From the NCBI RefSeq assembly GCF_003412465.1, contig NZ_QTJV01000007.1, positions 1 through 64,000 on the forward strand: a DNA stretch of 64,000 bases. Reading direction: 5' to 3'. The DNA is from Chitinophaga silvisoli. GTDB taxonomy: Bacteria; Bacteroidota; Bacteroidia; Chitinophagales; Chitinophagaceae. Under the pieces are notes generated by a model. That model was not told the DNA's origin. It saw only the letters and a program-made list of their open reading frames with translations, and ran no database searches. The translations under genes were made by a program, and so were the position numbers. Below are positions 1 through 9,416 of this stretch, one piece after another (within the stretch, counting starts at the first letter, position 1; every line of letters starts with the position of its first letter).

Positions 1-3000
1 GATCACCATTGTTGAGGATACAAATGGAGCAGGTAATGTCCTGACCAATGATACCGATTCTGACGGGGACGTACTCATAGCCAGTGTAGTAACAAACCCA
101 GTCCATGGAATAATCGTACTGAATGCAGATGGTAGCTTCACTTATACACCAAATGCAAACTTCAACGGCATAGATACAGTAATATATCAGGCATGTGATA
201 ATAATGGAGGCTGTGACACCGCCCGCCTGGTTATCACAGTAACAACAATGAATGATGCACCGGTAGCAGTAGATGATGCGATAACTATCAATGAGGATAC
301 CCAAGGCACGGGTAATGTATTGACAAACGATAGTGATCCTGAAAGTGACGCACTTACCGCTAGCGTAATCAACGCTCCAGCCCACGGTACGATCATTATG
401 AATGTAGATGGTAGCTTCACGTACACGCCAAATGCAAACTACAACGGCATAGATACTGTAACATATCAAGTCTGTGATAATAATGGAGCATGTGACACCG
501 CTCGCCTGATTATCGCAGTGACAGCTGTGAATGATGCACCGATAGCCGCTGATGATGCGGTTACTATCAATGAGGATGCACAAGGCACAGGTAATGTCCT
601 GAGTAATGATACCGATCCGGATGGTGATGCTTTGACAGCCAGTGTGGTGACAAACCCAGCTCATGGTACGATCGTACTGAACGCCGATGGTAGCTTCACG
701 TACACGCCAAATGCAAACTTCAGCGGCATAGATACTCTCACATATCAGGCATGTGATAATGGAGCTTGTGACACCGCCCGCCTGATCATAACTGTAACCG
801 CTGTTAACGATGCACCGGTAGCCGCAGATGATGCGATAACTATCAATGAGGATATCCAGGGCACCGGCAATGTCCTGACTAATGATACCGATCCTGATGG
901 TGACGCACTTACCGCTAGCGTAATCAACGCTCCAGCCCACGGTACGATCATTATGAATGCAGATGGTAGCTTCACCTACACACCAAATGCAAACTTTAAC
1001 GGCATAGATACTGTGTCATACCAGGCCTGTGATAATAATGGAGCATGCGACACCGCCCGCCTGATCATCACAGTGACAGCAATGAACGATGCACCGTTAG
1101 CCGTAGATGATGCGATTACTATCAATGAGGACACCCAGGGCACCGGTAATGTCTTAACCAATGACACCGATCCAGATGGTGATGCATTGACAGCCAGTGT
1201 AGTGGCAAACCCAGCCCATGGTACGATTGTACTGAATGCAAATGGTAGCTTCACCTACACACCAAATGCAAACTTCAACGGCATAGATACAGTGACTTAC
1301 CAGGCATGTGATAACATAGGAGCATGTGACACCGCTCTCCTGATCATTACTGTGACCGCTATGAACGATGCACCAATCGCCGCAGATGATGCGATCACTA
1401 TCAATGAGGATATCCAGGGCACCGGCAATGTCCTGATTAACGATACCGACCCTGATGGCAACGCACTCACCGCAAGTGTAGTGACAAACCCTGCCCATGG
1501 TACGATTGTACTGAACACAGATGGTAGCTTCACCTATACACCAGATGCAAACTTCAACGGTATAGATACAGCAACTTACCAGGCATGTGATAACACCGGA
1601 GCATGTGACACCGCCCGCCTGATCATTACCGTCACACCAGTGAACGATGCACCAATCGCTACCGACGATGCCATCACCATCGCTGAAGACACCCAGGGCA
1701 CCGGCAATGTCCTGACTAATGATACCGATCCCGAAGGCGACGTACTCACCGCGAGCGTAATCACCAGCCCAGCCCATGGTACGATTGTCCTGAATGCAGA
1801 TGGCTCATTCACTTATACGCCAAATGCAAACTTCAACGGCTTAGATACTGTAACATACCAGGCATGTGATAATAATGGAGTATGCGACACCGCCCGCCTG
1901 ATTATCACCGTGACAGCAATAAACGATGCACCGATAGCTACAGATGATGCGATTACTATCAATGAGGACACCCAGGGCACCGGTAATGTCTTAACCAACG
2001 ACACTGATCCTGACAGTGACGCACTCACAGCGAGCGTAATCACCAGTCCAGCCCACGGCACGATCGTACTGAACGCAAATGGCACCTTCACTTACACACC
2101 AAATGCAAACTTCAACGGCCTCGACACCGTGACCTACCAGGCATGTGACAACACCGGTCTCTGTGACACCGCCCGCCTGATTATCACTGTCACACCAGTG
2201 AACGATGCACCGATAGCCACAGATGATGCGACTACTATCAATGAGGACACCCAGGGCACCGGCAACGTCTTAATCAACGACACCGATCCTGACGGCGACG
2301 CACTCACAGCCAGTGTAGTGACAAACCCAGCCCATGGTACAATTGTACTGAACGCCGATGGTAGCTTCACCTACACACCAAATGCAAACTTCAACGGCAT
2401 AGACACTGTAATGTATCAGACATGTGACAACACCAGCACCTGTGATACCGCCCGCCTGATCATCACCGTCACACCCGTGAACGATGCACCGATAGCTACA
2501 GATGATGCGATTACTATCAATGAGGACACCCAGGGCACCGGTAATGTCTTAACCAACGACACCGATCCTGACAGTGACCCACTCACAGCGAGCGTAATCA
2601 CCAGTCCAGCCCACGGCACGATCGTACTGAACGCAAATGGCACCTTCACTTACACACCAAATGCAAACTTCAACGGCCTCGACACCGTGACCTACAAGGC
2701 ATGTGACAACACCGGTCTCTGTGACACCGCCCGCCTGATTATCACTGTCACACCAGTGAACGATGCACCGATAGCTACAGATGATGCGACTACTATCAAT
2801 GAGGACACCCCAGGCACCGGCAACGTCTTAATCAACGACACCGATCCTGACGGCGACGCACTCACCGCCAGTGTAGTAACAAACCCTGCCCATGGTACAA
2901 TTGTACTGAACACAGATGGTAGCTTCACCTACACACCAAATGCAAACTTCTACGGCATCGACACTGTAATGTATCAGGCATGTGACAACACCGGAGCATG

Positions 3001-4630
3001 TGACACCGCCCGCCTGATCATCACAGTGACAGCGATGAACGATGCACCGGTAGCCGCAGATGATGCGATTACCATCGCTGAAGACACCCAGGGCACCGGC
3101 AATGTCTTAACCAACGATACCGATCCTGACAGTGACGCACTCACCACGAGCGTAATCACCAGTCCAGCCCACGGCACAATCGTACTGAACGCAAATGGAA
3201 GCTTCACCTACCTTCCAAATGCAAACTACAGCGGCATTGATTCCGTGACCTACCAGGCATGTGACAACACCGGCTTCTGTGACACCGCCCGCCTGATCAT
3301 CACCATCACGCCAGTGAACGATGCCCCTGTAGCTCAGAACGACAACATCACCATCCCGGAAGACGCTACCGGCATAGGCAACCTCCTCAGCAACGACTCA
3401 GACGTTGATGGAGATCCTCTAAGTGCCGGCATCATCCAGGGCCCTGCGAACGGCCGAATCGTCCTGAATGCAAACGGATCATTCACTTACATCCCAACCA
3501 GCAACTACGACGGTCCTGACAGCGTCATCTACCGCGTATGCGACAACCACGGTGCTTGTGATACCGCCATCCTGCGCATCACCATCACACCGGCACCTGA
3601 TGCCCCTGTCGCTACCAACGACTCTTACACGATGACTGTCAACACCGGCGTAAGTGGTAATGTACTCAACAATGATTACGACCTGGACGGCGATGCCCTC
3701 ACCGCTACCATGATCACCAGTCCTGTACACGGTACCATCACCTTCAACAGCGACGGTACATTCACCTACAAACCTGATCAGGATTACGTAGGCACCGACA
3801 ATATCACTTACCAGGTATGCGCTACCGATGGTTGTGACACCGCTACTGTCACCTTCTCTATCGTACCATTGAACGTATCCCTGGCCGGTATCGCGAAGGA
3901 AGCCAGCAATCCAATCCTGAACCTGAACGGCAGCTATGATGTCACCTACACATTCGTAGTCTCCAATTTCGGAAATACCGCCTTGAAAGATGTACAGGTA
4001 ACTGACGATCTCAAACGCGTATTCCCCGATCCAATGACGTTCACAATCAAAGACATCATCCAGACCACAGGTGCGAACCTGATCGCTAACAACCAATACA
4101 ACGGTGTCAGCATCACCAGCCTCCTGCAAGATGGAAGTACCATCCTGGTCGGTGAAAATGATACTATCAGGTTCACCATTACCATCATGCCAAACGGCAA
4201 CTTCGGTACATTCAACAACAGCGCTACCCTCACCGCTACTGCTGTAGAAAGCAATGCGAAGGTGACAGATGTCAGCACAAACGGTCTGACCGCTGATCCA
4301 AATGGAGATAACGATCCTGGTGAAGAAATACCTACGCCGGTGACACTGAACCAAACACAATTACACATCCCCGGCGGCTTCTCGCCAAATGGTGATGGTA
4401 AGAATGATAAGTTCGTCATCGGTAACATAGGTAACGGAACCATCAGTCTCGAAGTCTACAACCGTTGGGGTAACGTTGTCTTCAGGGATCCAAACTACAG
4501 GAACACATGGGATGGTAAGTGTAACCAGGGCATCCACATCGGTGAAGACCTGCCTGACGGTACCTACTTCTACATCGTTATCCTGAATGGTAAAGAGAAG
4601 TTCATGAGTTATATCACTATTATTCGTTAA
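1..4630 (+). CDS. Giant tandem-repeat surface protein with T9SS type B sorting domain (5' partial)
   Basis: This is the 3' part of a very large secreted protein. The reading frame is open from base 2, so the start lies outside the window. Residues seen here form about 14 units of 93 aa (VNDAPxAxDDA ... EDTQGTGNVL ... GSFTYTPNANF ... CDTARLIITVT), an Ig-like/cadherin-like fold of the Big_9 or tandem-95 type, often with Ca-binding DxDxD-like loops (NDTDPDGD). After the repeats comes a DUF11-like beta domain (about 3,870-4,340), then a gliding-motility-associated C-terminal domain of the CHU_C/TIGR04131 type (IPGGFSPNGDGKND, VYNRWGNVVF, DGTYFYIV), which directs export by the type IX secretion system. 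The family is usually cell-surface adhesin or gliding machinery cargo. The PorP/SprF gene just downstream fits, since these often pair with type B cargo. The ligand is unknown. Confidence 0.93.
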   Translation, partial: ITIVEDTNGAGNVLTNDTDSDGDVLIASVVTNPVHGIIVLNADGSFTYTPNANFNGIDTVIYQACDNNGGCDTARLVITVTTMNDAPVAVDDAITINEDTQGTGNVLTNDSDPESDALTASVINAPAHGTIIMNVDGSFTYTPNANYNGIDTVTYQVCDNNGACDTARLIIAVTAVNDAPIAADDAVTINEDAQGTGNVLSNDTDPDGDALTASVVTNPAHGTIVLNADGSFTYTPNANFSGIDTLTYQACDNGACDTARLIITVTAVNDAPVAADDAITINEDIQGTGNVLTNDTDPDGDALTASVINAPAHGTIIMNADGSFTYTPNANFNGIDTVSYQACDNNGACDTARLIITVTAMNDAPLAVDDAITINEDTQGTGNVLTNDTDPDGDALTASVVANPAHGTIVLNANGSFTYTPNANFNGIDTVTYQACDNIGACDTALLIITVTAMNDAPIAADDAITINEDIQGTGNVLINDTDPDGNALTASVVTNPAHGTIVLNTDGSFTYTPDANFNGIDTATYQACDNTGACDTARLIITVTPVNDAPIATDDAITIAEDTQGTGNVLTNDTDPEGDVLTASVITSPAHGTIVLNADGSFTYTPNANFNGLDTVTYQACDNNGVCDTARLIITVTAINDAPIATDDAITINEDTQGTGNVLTNDTDPDSDALTASVITSPAHGTIVLNANGTFTYTPNANFNGLDTVTYQACDNTGLCDTARLIITVTPVNDAPIATDDATTINEDTQGTGNVLINDTDPDGDALTASVVTNPAHGTIVLNADGSFTYTPNANFNGIDTVMYQTCDNTSTCDTARLIITVTPVNDAPIATDDAITINEDTQGTGNVLTNDTDPDSDPLTASVITSPAHGTIVLNANGTFTYTPNANFNGLDTVTYKACDNTGLCDTARLIITVTPVNDAPIATDDATTINEDTPGTGNVLINDTDPDGDALTASVVTNPAHGTIVLNTDGSFTYTPNANFYGIDTVMYQACDNTGACDTARLIITVTAMNDAPVAADDAITIAEDTQGTGNVLTNDTDPDSDALTTSVITSPAHGTIVLNANGSFTYLPNANYSGIDSVTYQACDNTGFCDTARLIITITPVNDAPVAQNDNITIPEDATGIGNLLSNDSDVDGDPLSAGIIQGPANGRIVLNANGSFTYIPTSNYDGPDSVIYRVCDNHGACDTAILRITITPAPDAPVATNDSYTMTVNTGVSGNVLNNDYDLDGDALTATMITSPVHGTITFNSDGTFTYKPDQDYVGTDNITYQVCATDGCDTATVTFSIVPLNVSLAGIAKEASNPILNLNGSYDVTYTFVVSNFGNTALKDVQVTDDLKRVFPDPMTFTIKDIIQTTGANLIANNQYNGVSITSLLQDGSTILVGENDTIRFTITIMPNGNFGTFNNSATLTATAVESNAKVTDVSTNGLTADPNGDNDPGEEIPTPVTLNQTQLHIPGGFSPNGDGKNDKFVIGNIGNGTISLEVYNRWGNVVFRDPNYRNTWDGKCNQGIHIGEDLPDGTYFYIVILNGKEKFMSYITIIR
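2..3868 (+). repeat. 279-bp tandem coding repeats, about 14 units
   Basis: Unit starts are at 248, 527, 803, 1082, 1361, 1640, 1919, 2198, 2477, 2756, 3035, 3314 and 3593, with one partial unit before 248. All are 279 bp except the unit at 527, which is 276 bp because one Asn codon is missing from CDNNGACD. Units 1919-2476 and 2477-3034 form a nearly identical 558-bp double unit, which points to a recent two-unit duplication. The last two units (3314 and 3593) are the most diverged, as expected at an array edge. The array produces regularly spaced antisense open frames of 76-92 codons that are not genes. Confidence 0.95.
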
Positions 4631-4697
4631 GCGGGTCAGGAGTTACATCGCAGTGGTGATGTTACTCCTGCAAACCCGGCCTTTTAATACGTTAGTT

Positions 4698-5624
4698 ATG
4701 AGATACACACTAATGTTTACCTTATTCCTCCTTTCAGGCATTGCATCCGTCAAAGCACAACAGGATGCCATGTACTCACAATACATGTTCAACATGATGG
4801 GAGTGAATCCTGCTTATGCCGGCAGCCGTGGTGTACTGAGTGCAACTGCATTGTACCGCCGCCAGTGGGTAGGGATCGATGGCGCACCTGAAACAGGTAC
4901 CATCTCCTTCGATATGGCTACCCGCAACAAAAAGATAGGCCTGGGCATCCAGGCATTCAATGACCGGATCGGTATTACCAGAACGACCGGATTCAATGCC
5001 ACCTATGCTTACCGCATTCGTTTCAGCAATGAAGGCTCGCTGGCCATCGGCTTGCAGGGCGGCATTACCAATTACAAGGCTGACCTGACCAAAGTAGACC
5101 TGATCGATGGGGGAGATGTCTCCTTCTCTCAAAACATCAATGCCCTTCTCCCCAGCTTCGGTGCCGGCATCTACTACAACTCTGACCGATTCTATGCTGG
5201 TTTCTCCATTCCCAACCTGGTAAAGAGTTACCTGCGCAAAGATGTCATCGCTTACCGATCAGACGTGATTGCCAAGAAGTACATGCACTTCTTCTTCATC
5301 GCCGGTTATGTCTTTGACATCAACGACGACCTGAAACTAAAGCCATCCACTCTCTTAAAAGTCGTGAGAGGTGCCCCGATTCAGCTGGACGTAAACGCCA
5401 ATCTATGGATCCACGATGTACTGTCTGTAGGCCTGTCTTACCGTACAGGCGATGCCGTAAGTGGTATGCTCGAAGTACAGGTGAACGACCAGTTCAGAAT
5501 AGGGTATGCATATGATCACCCCATCTCTAACCTCGTCAAATACAACCAGGGCACTCACGAAATCATGCTCCGCTATGAATTTGGATGGGAGAGAGGCCAG
5601 GTCATTTCACCCCGTTATTTTTAA
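4698..5624 (+). CDS. PorP/SprF family type IX secretion membrane protein
   Basis: A 308-aa outer-membrane beta-barrel of the PorP/SprF family, which supports secretion or surface anchoring of T9SS type B cargo. The start at 4698 gives a clean signal peptide (MRYTLMFTLFLLSGIASVKA, then QQDAMYSQYMFN). The upstream ATG at 4653 would put 15 residues in front of it and is unlikely. Family hallmarks are the N-terminal QYMFNMMGVNPAYAGSRG block, the RRQWVGIDGAPETG block, and amphipathic strands to the end (LRYEFGW). It lies 67 nt after the repeat protein and 10 nt before the PD40 gene, so the three probably form one operon. SprF-like proteins are often specific for the neighbouring cargo, so this one is probably dedicated to the repeat protein; that is inference. 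Confidence 0.9.
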   Translation: MRYTLMFTLFLLSGIASVKAQQDAMYSQYMFNMMGVNPAYAGSRGVLSATALYRRQWVGIDGAPETGTISFDMATRNKKIGLGIQAFNDRIGITRTTGFNATYAYRIRFSNEGSLAIGLQGGITNYKADLTKVDLIDGGDVSFSQNINALLPSFGAGIYYNSDRFYAGFSIPNLVKSYLRKDVIAYRSDVIAKKYMHFFFIAGYVFDINDDLKLKPSTLLKVVRGAPIQLDVNANLWIHDVLSVGLSYRTGDAVSGMLEVQVNDQFRIGYAYDHPISNLVKYNQGTHEIMLRYEFGWERGQVISPRYF

Positions 5625-5634
5625 CAGTTGACTA

Positions 5635-7026
5635 ATGAAAGGAATTATATTGATCCTGTTATGGTTCCCCGCCCTGGCCTACAGCCAGATCAAAGTGGCG
5701 GATAAGGCATACGACGAATTACGCTATGCCGATGCAATCTATGGTTATACCGAGGCAATGAAAAAAGGCAGCCTGCCTGCCCAGGCCTTGCTAAAACTGG
5801 CATCCAGTTATGACAAAACACAGCAGTATCAAAAATCACTGAATTGTTATGAGCAGATGAACAATGATTCCATGAGTATAGCTGCGCGCTATCGTTATGC
5901 ACAGTTACTAGCCATCAACGGACGCTACCAGGAGGCTGCAAGGCAGTACCAGCAAAGCAACCCCGATGACCAGACAAAACAAACCATCACTCTCTATGAA
6001 CAGGGAGCCTCTGCCCTGCGTAAGGACTCGGCTATGTGGACAACAGCTTTGTTAAACATCAACAGTGGCTATGCTGACTTTAGCCCCGTACCTTATGGTG
6101 CAGGCCTCGTATTCGTATCCGACAGACCGGAACGAATATTTATAAAAGCCGCCAATGGCTGGAACGGAGGCAGCTATCTCACCCTCTACAGGATCACAGA
6201 TACTGCCAGGGTTAAAGATGCCAGCCTGCGAACCAGGGAACTGGAGCAGGTGCTGTCTTACGCAAATAAGGACAAAAAGAACCATGACAGCGATCCGCAA
6301 ACCAGCGGCGATAGCAAGACCATCGCCACAAATCCTCAATACAATTTTAAACAGGTGCCCAACCAGCTCTCGCCTGAAATGGTTTTCCCTTTCAATACGA
6401 AGCTGAATAAAAAATACCATGTCGGGCCCGTCTCGTTCAACCGCACATATGATACGATCATCGTCACCTACAATAACCAAATCCGTGCAAAAGGGAAAGG
6501 CAACATCAGCAGGTTACGAATGAAAACCATGGTCATGAAAAACGGTGACTGGATCACCATAGCTGAATTTCCTTTCAATAATGATGCATATAGCGTAGGG
6601 CATCCCGCCCTTCATCCCAATGGACAGGTATTATTCTTTACCTCTGATATGCCGGGCGGCATGGGAGGAAAAGATCTCTACTATTGCCTGCGCAAAGATA
6701 CCGGCTGGGGCCCACCCATCAATGCAGGACCGATGATAAATACCAGCGGGGATGAGATGTTCCCCTATATCGCTCCTGATGGTACCCTGTATTTTTCGTC
6801 AGACAAGTGGCCGGGCCTGGGCGGCCTGGATCTTTTCATTGTCAGGCTGGACGAAAATTACAAGGCTGTATCAGCTGCCGTAAACATCGGCGCACCTTTT
6901 AACAGTTCGCACAATGATTTTGGTATACTAGTTGAGCCTGATAGTAATAAGGGATATTTTAGTTCAGACAGAAGAGGCAATGATGACATTTACAGCTTTG
7001 TAAGGAAATCTCGTATAGATAAATAA
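5635..7026 (+). CDS. TPR / PD40 beta-propeller protein without an OmpA domain
   Basis: A 463-aa exported protein with a short signal peptide (MKGIILILLWFPALAYS). The first 140 residues are TPR-like helices (ADAIYGYTEAMKKG, NCYEQMNNDS, AARYRYAQLLAINGRY). The remainder carries WD40-like PD40 blades (HPALHPNGQVLFFTSDM, MFPYIAPDGTLYFSSDKWPG, GYFSSDRRGNDDIYSF). In Bacteroidetes the gene after PorP/SprF commonly encodes TPR-PD40 followed by an OmpA-type peptidoglycan-binding domain (compare PorE). Here the protein stops directly after the propeller, so the OmpA part is missing. The next in-frame sequence is an AraC gene, so no frameshifted OmpA remnant is visible. A role as periplasmic accessory of the T9SS cargo operon is inferred. 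Confidence 0.82.
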   Translation: MKGIILILLWFPALAYSQIKVADKAYDELRYADAIYGYTEAMKKGSLPAQALLKLASSYDKTQQYQKSLNCYEQMNNDSMSIAARYRYAQLLAINGRYQEAARQYQQSNPDDQTKQTITLYEQGASALRKDSAMWTTALLNINSGYADFSPVPYGAGLVFVSDRPERIFIKAANGWNGGSYLTLYRITDTARVKDASLRTRELEQVLSYANKDKKNHDSDPQTSGDSKTIATNPQYNFKQVPNQLSPEMVFPFNTKLNKKYHVGPVSFNRTYDTIIVTYNNQIRAKGKGNISRLRMKTMVMKNGDWITIAEFPFNNDAYSVGHPALHPNGQVLFFTSDMPGGMGGKDLYYCLRKDTGWGPPINAGPMINTSGDEMFPYIAPDGTLYFSSDKWPGLGGLDLFIVRLDENYKAVSAAVNIGAPFNSSHNDFGILVEPDSNKGYFSSDRRGNDDIYSFVRKSRIDK

Positions 7027-7038
7027 TAACTTCGTAAG

Positions 7039-7902
7039 GTGGTAAAATATTTGGAGCATTATTCGGGACTATACAGGGAGGACAAGGGCTCTGCAGGTGA
7101 GCTCTATGTAAGAAGTGAATCGGTCAGGGATCGCAGTGGTTTGTTTAACTGGCAGATAAACCCGCACGTTCACACCAACCTTTTTCAACTCTTCTTTATT
7201 ACATCCGGCTTTGTGGATGTAAAAATGACTGAAGGTACTGTACGCTTGTCTGCGCCGGGGATTATTGTAATCCCCCCGGGCAACGTGCATGGACTAACAT
7301 ATGATCCGGAGGTAACAGGTCATGTGCTCACATTAGACAATGCCTATCTGGAAGATATTCTCCAACCAGTGATTCACATCTATAACAATTTTAATACTTT
7401 AATTTGCCTGACAGCGCTGGATGAAGGTATCCTTTCAATGGTCAGACAAATCGATGCCGAGATCTTTAATAATAAAGAAGACCGCTTATTTGCATTGCAG
7501 TCTTTGATAGGGCTGCTCTTTGTACAACTGAACAGACTCAATGTCCAGGCACGATTTCAGACCAACATGGGAGGATTGAATGAAAAGTATTTTCATATGT
7601 TCCAGAGAAGCTATACCAGCAGTCGCCCATTCAGCAAGTCAATACCTGATTTTGCAAAAGAGTTATGCATATCGACTGTACATCTCAACAGGGTATGCCA
7701 TACCGTGGCAGGTAAGTCTGCCTCCCTCTTACTGCAGGAGCATGCAGTTGCAGCGGCAAAGAAACTCCTGGCCCATACATCTTACAGTGTATCGGAAATC
7801 GCTTACCAGCTGAATTTCGCAGATCCCGGCTATTTTGCCAGGCTGTTTAAGAAGCTGACAGGTAAGACACCTGTGGAGTTCAGGAAAGAACTGGCGGCGT
7901 AA
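7039..7902 (+). CDS. AraC family transcriptional regulator
   Basis: A 287-aa regulator with an N-terminal cupin-like sensor (HVHTNLFQLFFITSGFVDV, VIPPGNVHGLTYDPE) and a C-terminal AraC/XylS double helix-turn-helix (residues about 185-285: FAKELCISTVHLNRVCHTVAG and SVSEIAYQLNFADPGYFARLFKKLTGKTPVEFRK). The chosen start is a GTG 13 nt after the PD40 stop; no ATG with a sensible N terminus is available. The gene converges on the ubiX-yhbP unit. AraC regulators of this HpaA/PobR-like layout often control aromatic acid catabolism, which would fit the UbiX/UbiD decarboxylase genes beside it. The effector is not evident. Confidence 0.9.
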   Translation: MVKYLEHYSGLYREDKGSAGELYVRSESVRDRSGLFNWQINPHVHTNLFQLFFITSGFVDVKMTEGTVRLSAPGIIVIPPGNVHGLTYDPEVTGHVLTLDNAYLEDILQPVIHIYNNFNTLICLTALDEGILSMVRQIDAEIFNNKEDRLFALQSLIGLLFVQLNRLNVQARFQTNMGGLNEKYFHMFQRSYTSSRPFSKSIPDFAKELCISTVHLNRVCHTVAGKSASLLLQEHAVAAAKKLLAHTSYSVSEIAYQLNFADPGYFARLFKKLTGKTPVEFRKELAA

Positions 7903-7915
7903 AGTCGCACGCCAC

Positions 7916-8512
7916 TTACATCCTCGCCTTGTGATCATCATCCCATCTCGGCATCGGAATATCAAATCCAAACAAATCAAGGGCTCTCACCACAGTATGT
8001 GTCACGATCTCATCCACCGTTTGTGGCTTTGTATAGAATGCCGGAACCGGCGGCATAATGATTCCCCCCATCTCAGTCACCGCCGCCATGCTTTTAATAT
8101 GTCCCATGTGCAGGGGCGTTTCCCTGAACAAACATACCAGTTTACGTCTTTCTTTCAGCACCACATCCGCTGCCCTTGATAGCAGGTTACTCGTCACACC
8201 CGTTGCAATTTCTGATAATGTCTTTACAGAACAAGGAGCTATCAGCATCCCCATTGTCCTGAATGAACCACTCGCTATCGCAGCGCCTACATCGCCTGAT
8301 GGATAGACTTTATCCGCCATGCGCAGCAGCTCTTCATGTTTTATTGCTGTCTCATATGTCCGCACCAGTTCCGCCGCTTTACTTATGACCAGGTGTGTTT
8401 CCACATCCTGGTCACGCAATAATTCCAGTGCTTTTATACCATATTGTATACCGGTTGCTCCACTAATGCCAATAATAATCTTATTCAAGGTTCCAGGTGT
8501 ATTTAGTGCCAA
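7916..8512 (-). CDS. ubiX: UbiX-like flavin prenyltransferase
   Basis: A 198-aa flavoprotein of the UbiX/Pad1 family, which prenylates FMN to make the prFMN cofactor used by UbiD-type decarboxylases. Seen here: the N-terminal Rossmann-like nucleotide loop IIIGISGATGIQYG, a central GMLIAPCSVKTLSEIATG block, LLSRAADVVLKERRKLV and the C-terminal GGIIMPPVPAFYTKPQT motif. Length is normal for the family. Its first 32 bases overlap the end of the yhbP-like gene, so the two are co-transcribed and probably translationally coupled. The ubiD partner upstream is a pseudogene, so this UbiX must serve a UbiD elsewhere or has lost its client. Confidence 0.93.
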   Translation of the reverse strand: MALNTPGTLNKIIIGISGATGIQYGIKALELLRDQDVETHLVISKAAELVRTYETAIKHEELLRMADKVYPSGDVGAAIASGSFRTMGMLIAPCSVKTLSEIATGVTSNLLSRAADVVLKERRKLVCLFRETPLHMGHIKSMAAVTEMGGIIMPPVPAFYTKPQTVDEIVTHTVVRALDLFGFDIPMPRWDDDHKARM

Positions 8513-8900
8513 AACCGGCGGAATTGTCCGTCAGTTTCAAAGCTGTAAAGGTAATCATCCACAGCGTTTCCTGGTGATGTTTTGCCATGGGAAACTGTTG
8601 CATGTAGATATCCAGTGCTTCCTGTGTGTTCACAATGGTAGCGTTACCTGCATATTGCAATCCTTTTAACTGTGCTACATCACGAATCTGGTCACACACC
8701 GTGCCTACCACGTGACTGTTTGCCAACATCATGGCACCATGTTTTGTATTGATCTCAGAGGTCATAAACAGCAGTCTTTTCCGCTCATAGTCCACGGCAT
8801 AAAACAGGTTGGCTGCCCAAATCTCTCCGTTGTGAAAGCTCGTAATACTGAGTACATGGTTGGAACGAATATAGTTCCAGATAATTAATTCTTGATTCAT
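8481..8900 (-). CDS. UPF0306/YhbP-like pyridoxamine-phosphate-oxidase-fold protein
   Basis: A 139-aa protein with the split-barrel flavin-binding fold of the pyridoxamine 5'-phosphate oxidase superfamily, closest in appearance to the E. coli YhbP (UPF0306) group. Recognisable segments are HVLSITSFHNGEIWAANLFYAVD near the N terminus, followed by LLFMTSEINTKHGAMM, VVGTVCDQ and the C-terminal KLTDNSAGFGTKYTWNL. Biochemical role in the family is not settled; members of the wider fold bind FMN or haem. It sits between the ubiD remnant (7 nt upstream) and ubiX (32-nt overlap), so it belongs to a three-gene decarboxylase unit. Confidence 0.8.
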   Translation of the reverse strand: MNQELIIWNYIRSNHVLSITSFHNGEIWAANLFYAVDYERKRLLFMTSEINTKHGAMMLANSHVVGTVCDQIRDVAQLKGLQYAGNATIVNTQEALDIYMQQFPMAKHHQETLWMITFTALKLTDNSAGFGTKYTWNLE

Positions 8901-8906
8901 AGGTGC

Positions 8907-9270
8907 TTATTTATACCATTCAGGTAAGTAAGGAGTCGCATCTATTTCCTTAAACTTCGCCCTCCACATTTTTTCTTTCAGGTGCCAGGGTACTGTACAA
9001 TCAAAGATGGTCCTGGTTGTAATCCCTTTCCCTGAAATGGAAGGACTATATTCAGGATGCTGCGATGGATCGGGTGAATGACAACATACACCGGGAATGA
9101 AGATGGTACTTACATCGCCCTGGTAACGGGTGGTTTGCCCTATACGCAGAGCCGGTGAATGGTAACATCAGAATGCCCGGTTTCCGGATCTGAACCCAAT
9201 ACCAGTCCCAGGCATAAATAATGGCCTGCATCCTGTGGCGAATGGGTAGGTCATTGACTTTATTTTCCAT
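8907..9270 (-). pseudogene. ubiD: Degraded UbiD-family decarboxylase (3' remnant with frameshifts)
   Basis: No intact frame exists here, but the minus strand carries UbiD-like sequence spread over three frames: DLPI near 9,250, then HSPQDAGHYLCLGLVLGSD and PETGHSDVTIHRLCV (about 9,150-9,240), then after another frameshift IGQTTRYQGDVSTIFIP, and finally GKGITTRTIFDCTVPW, LKEKMWRAKF and LPEWYK with a TAA stop at 8907-8909. GHYLxxGxVxxxDPETG and the I-HRLxV block are typical of the UbiD N-terminal half, and TTRTIFDCTVP of its C terminus. A full UbiD has 450-600 residues; only about 120 codons survive, so there is an internal deletion as well as at least two frameshifts. A 72-codon open frame from 9270 merely strings these fragments together. 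Confidence 0.75.
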
Positions 9271-9313
9271 AATTCAAAGATCGGAACAAGCCAGCAGACT
9301 GTTAAGGACTAAA

Positions 9314-9339
9314 GTGCGAAAAAATAGGATTTTCCGCAC
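9314..9339. promoter_or_regulatory. Inverted repeat between the ubiD remnant and the GH2 gene
   Basis: GTGCGAAAA (9314-9322) faces TTTTCCGCAC (9330-9339), arms matching except for one extra C, with a 7-nt spacer. It lies 44 nt before the ubiD remnant start and 78 nt before the GH2 start, in the shared divergent region. It could be an operator for either side or a simple hairpin. No T-run follows, so a terminator is unlikely. Confidence 0.3.
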
Positions 9340-9416
9340 ATGCACACCTTTGCATATTATTTTATATCTTTTGCCCTCATTTATTTCATGCACGTTATTA
9401 CTCAGATCACGATTTT

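Noticed and set aside
187..3207. Row of minus-strand open frames of about 76-92 codons, and one of 207 codons
   Set aside because: They repeat with the 279-bp unit of the sense gene and are shadows of the repeat array.
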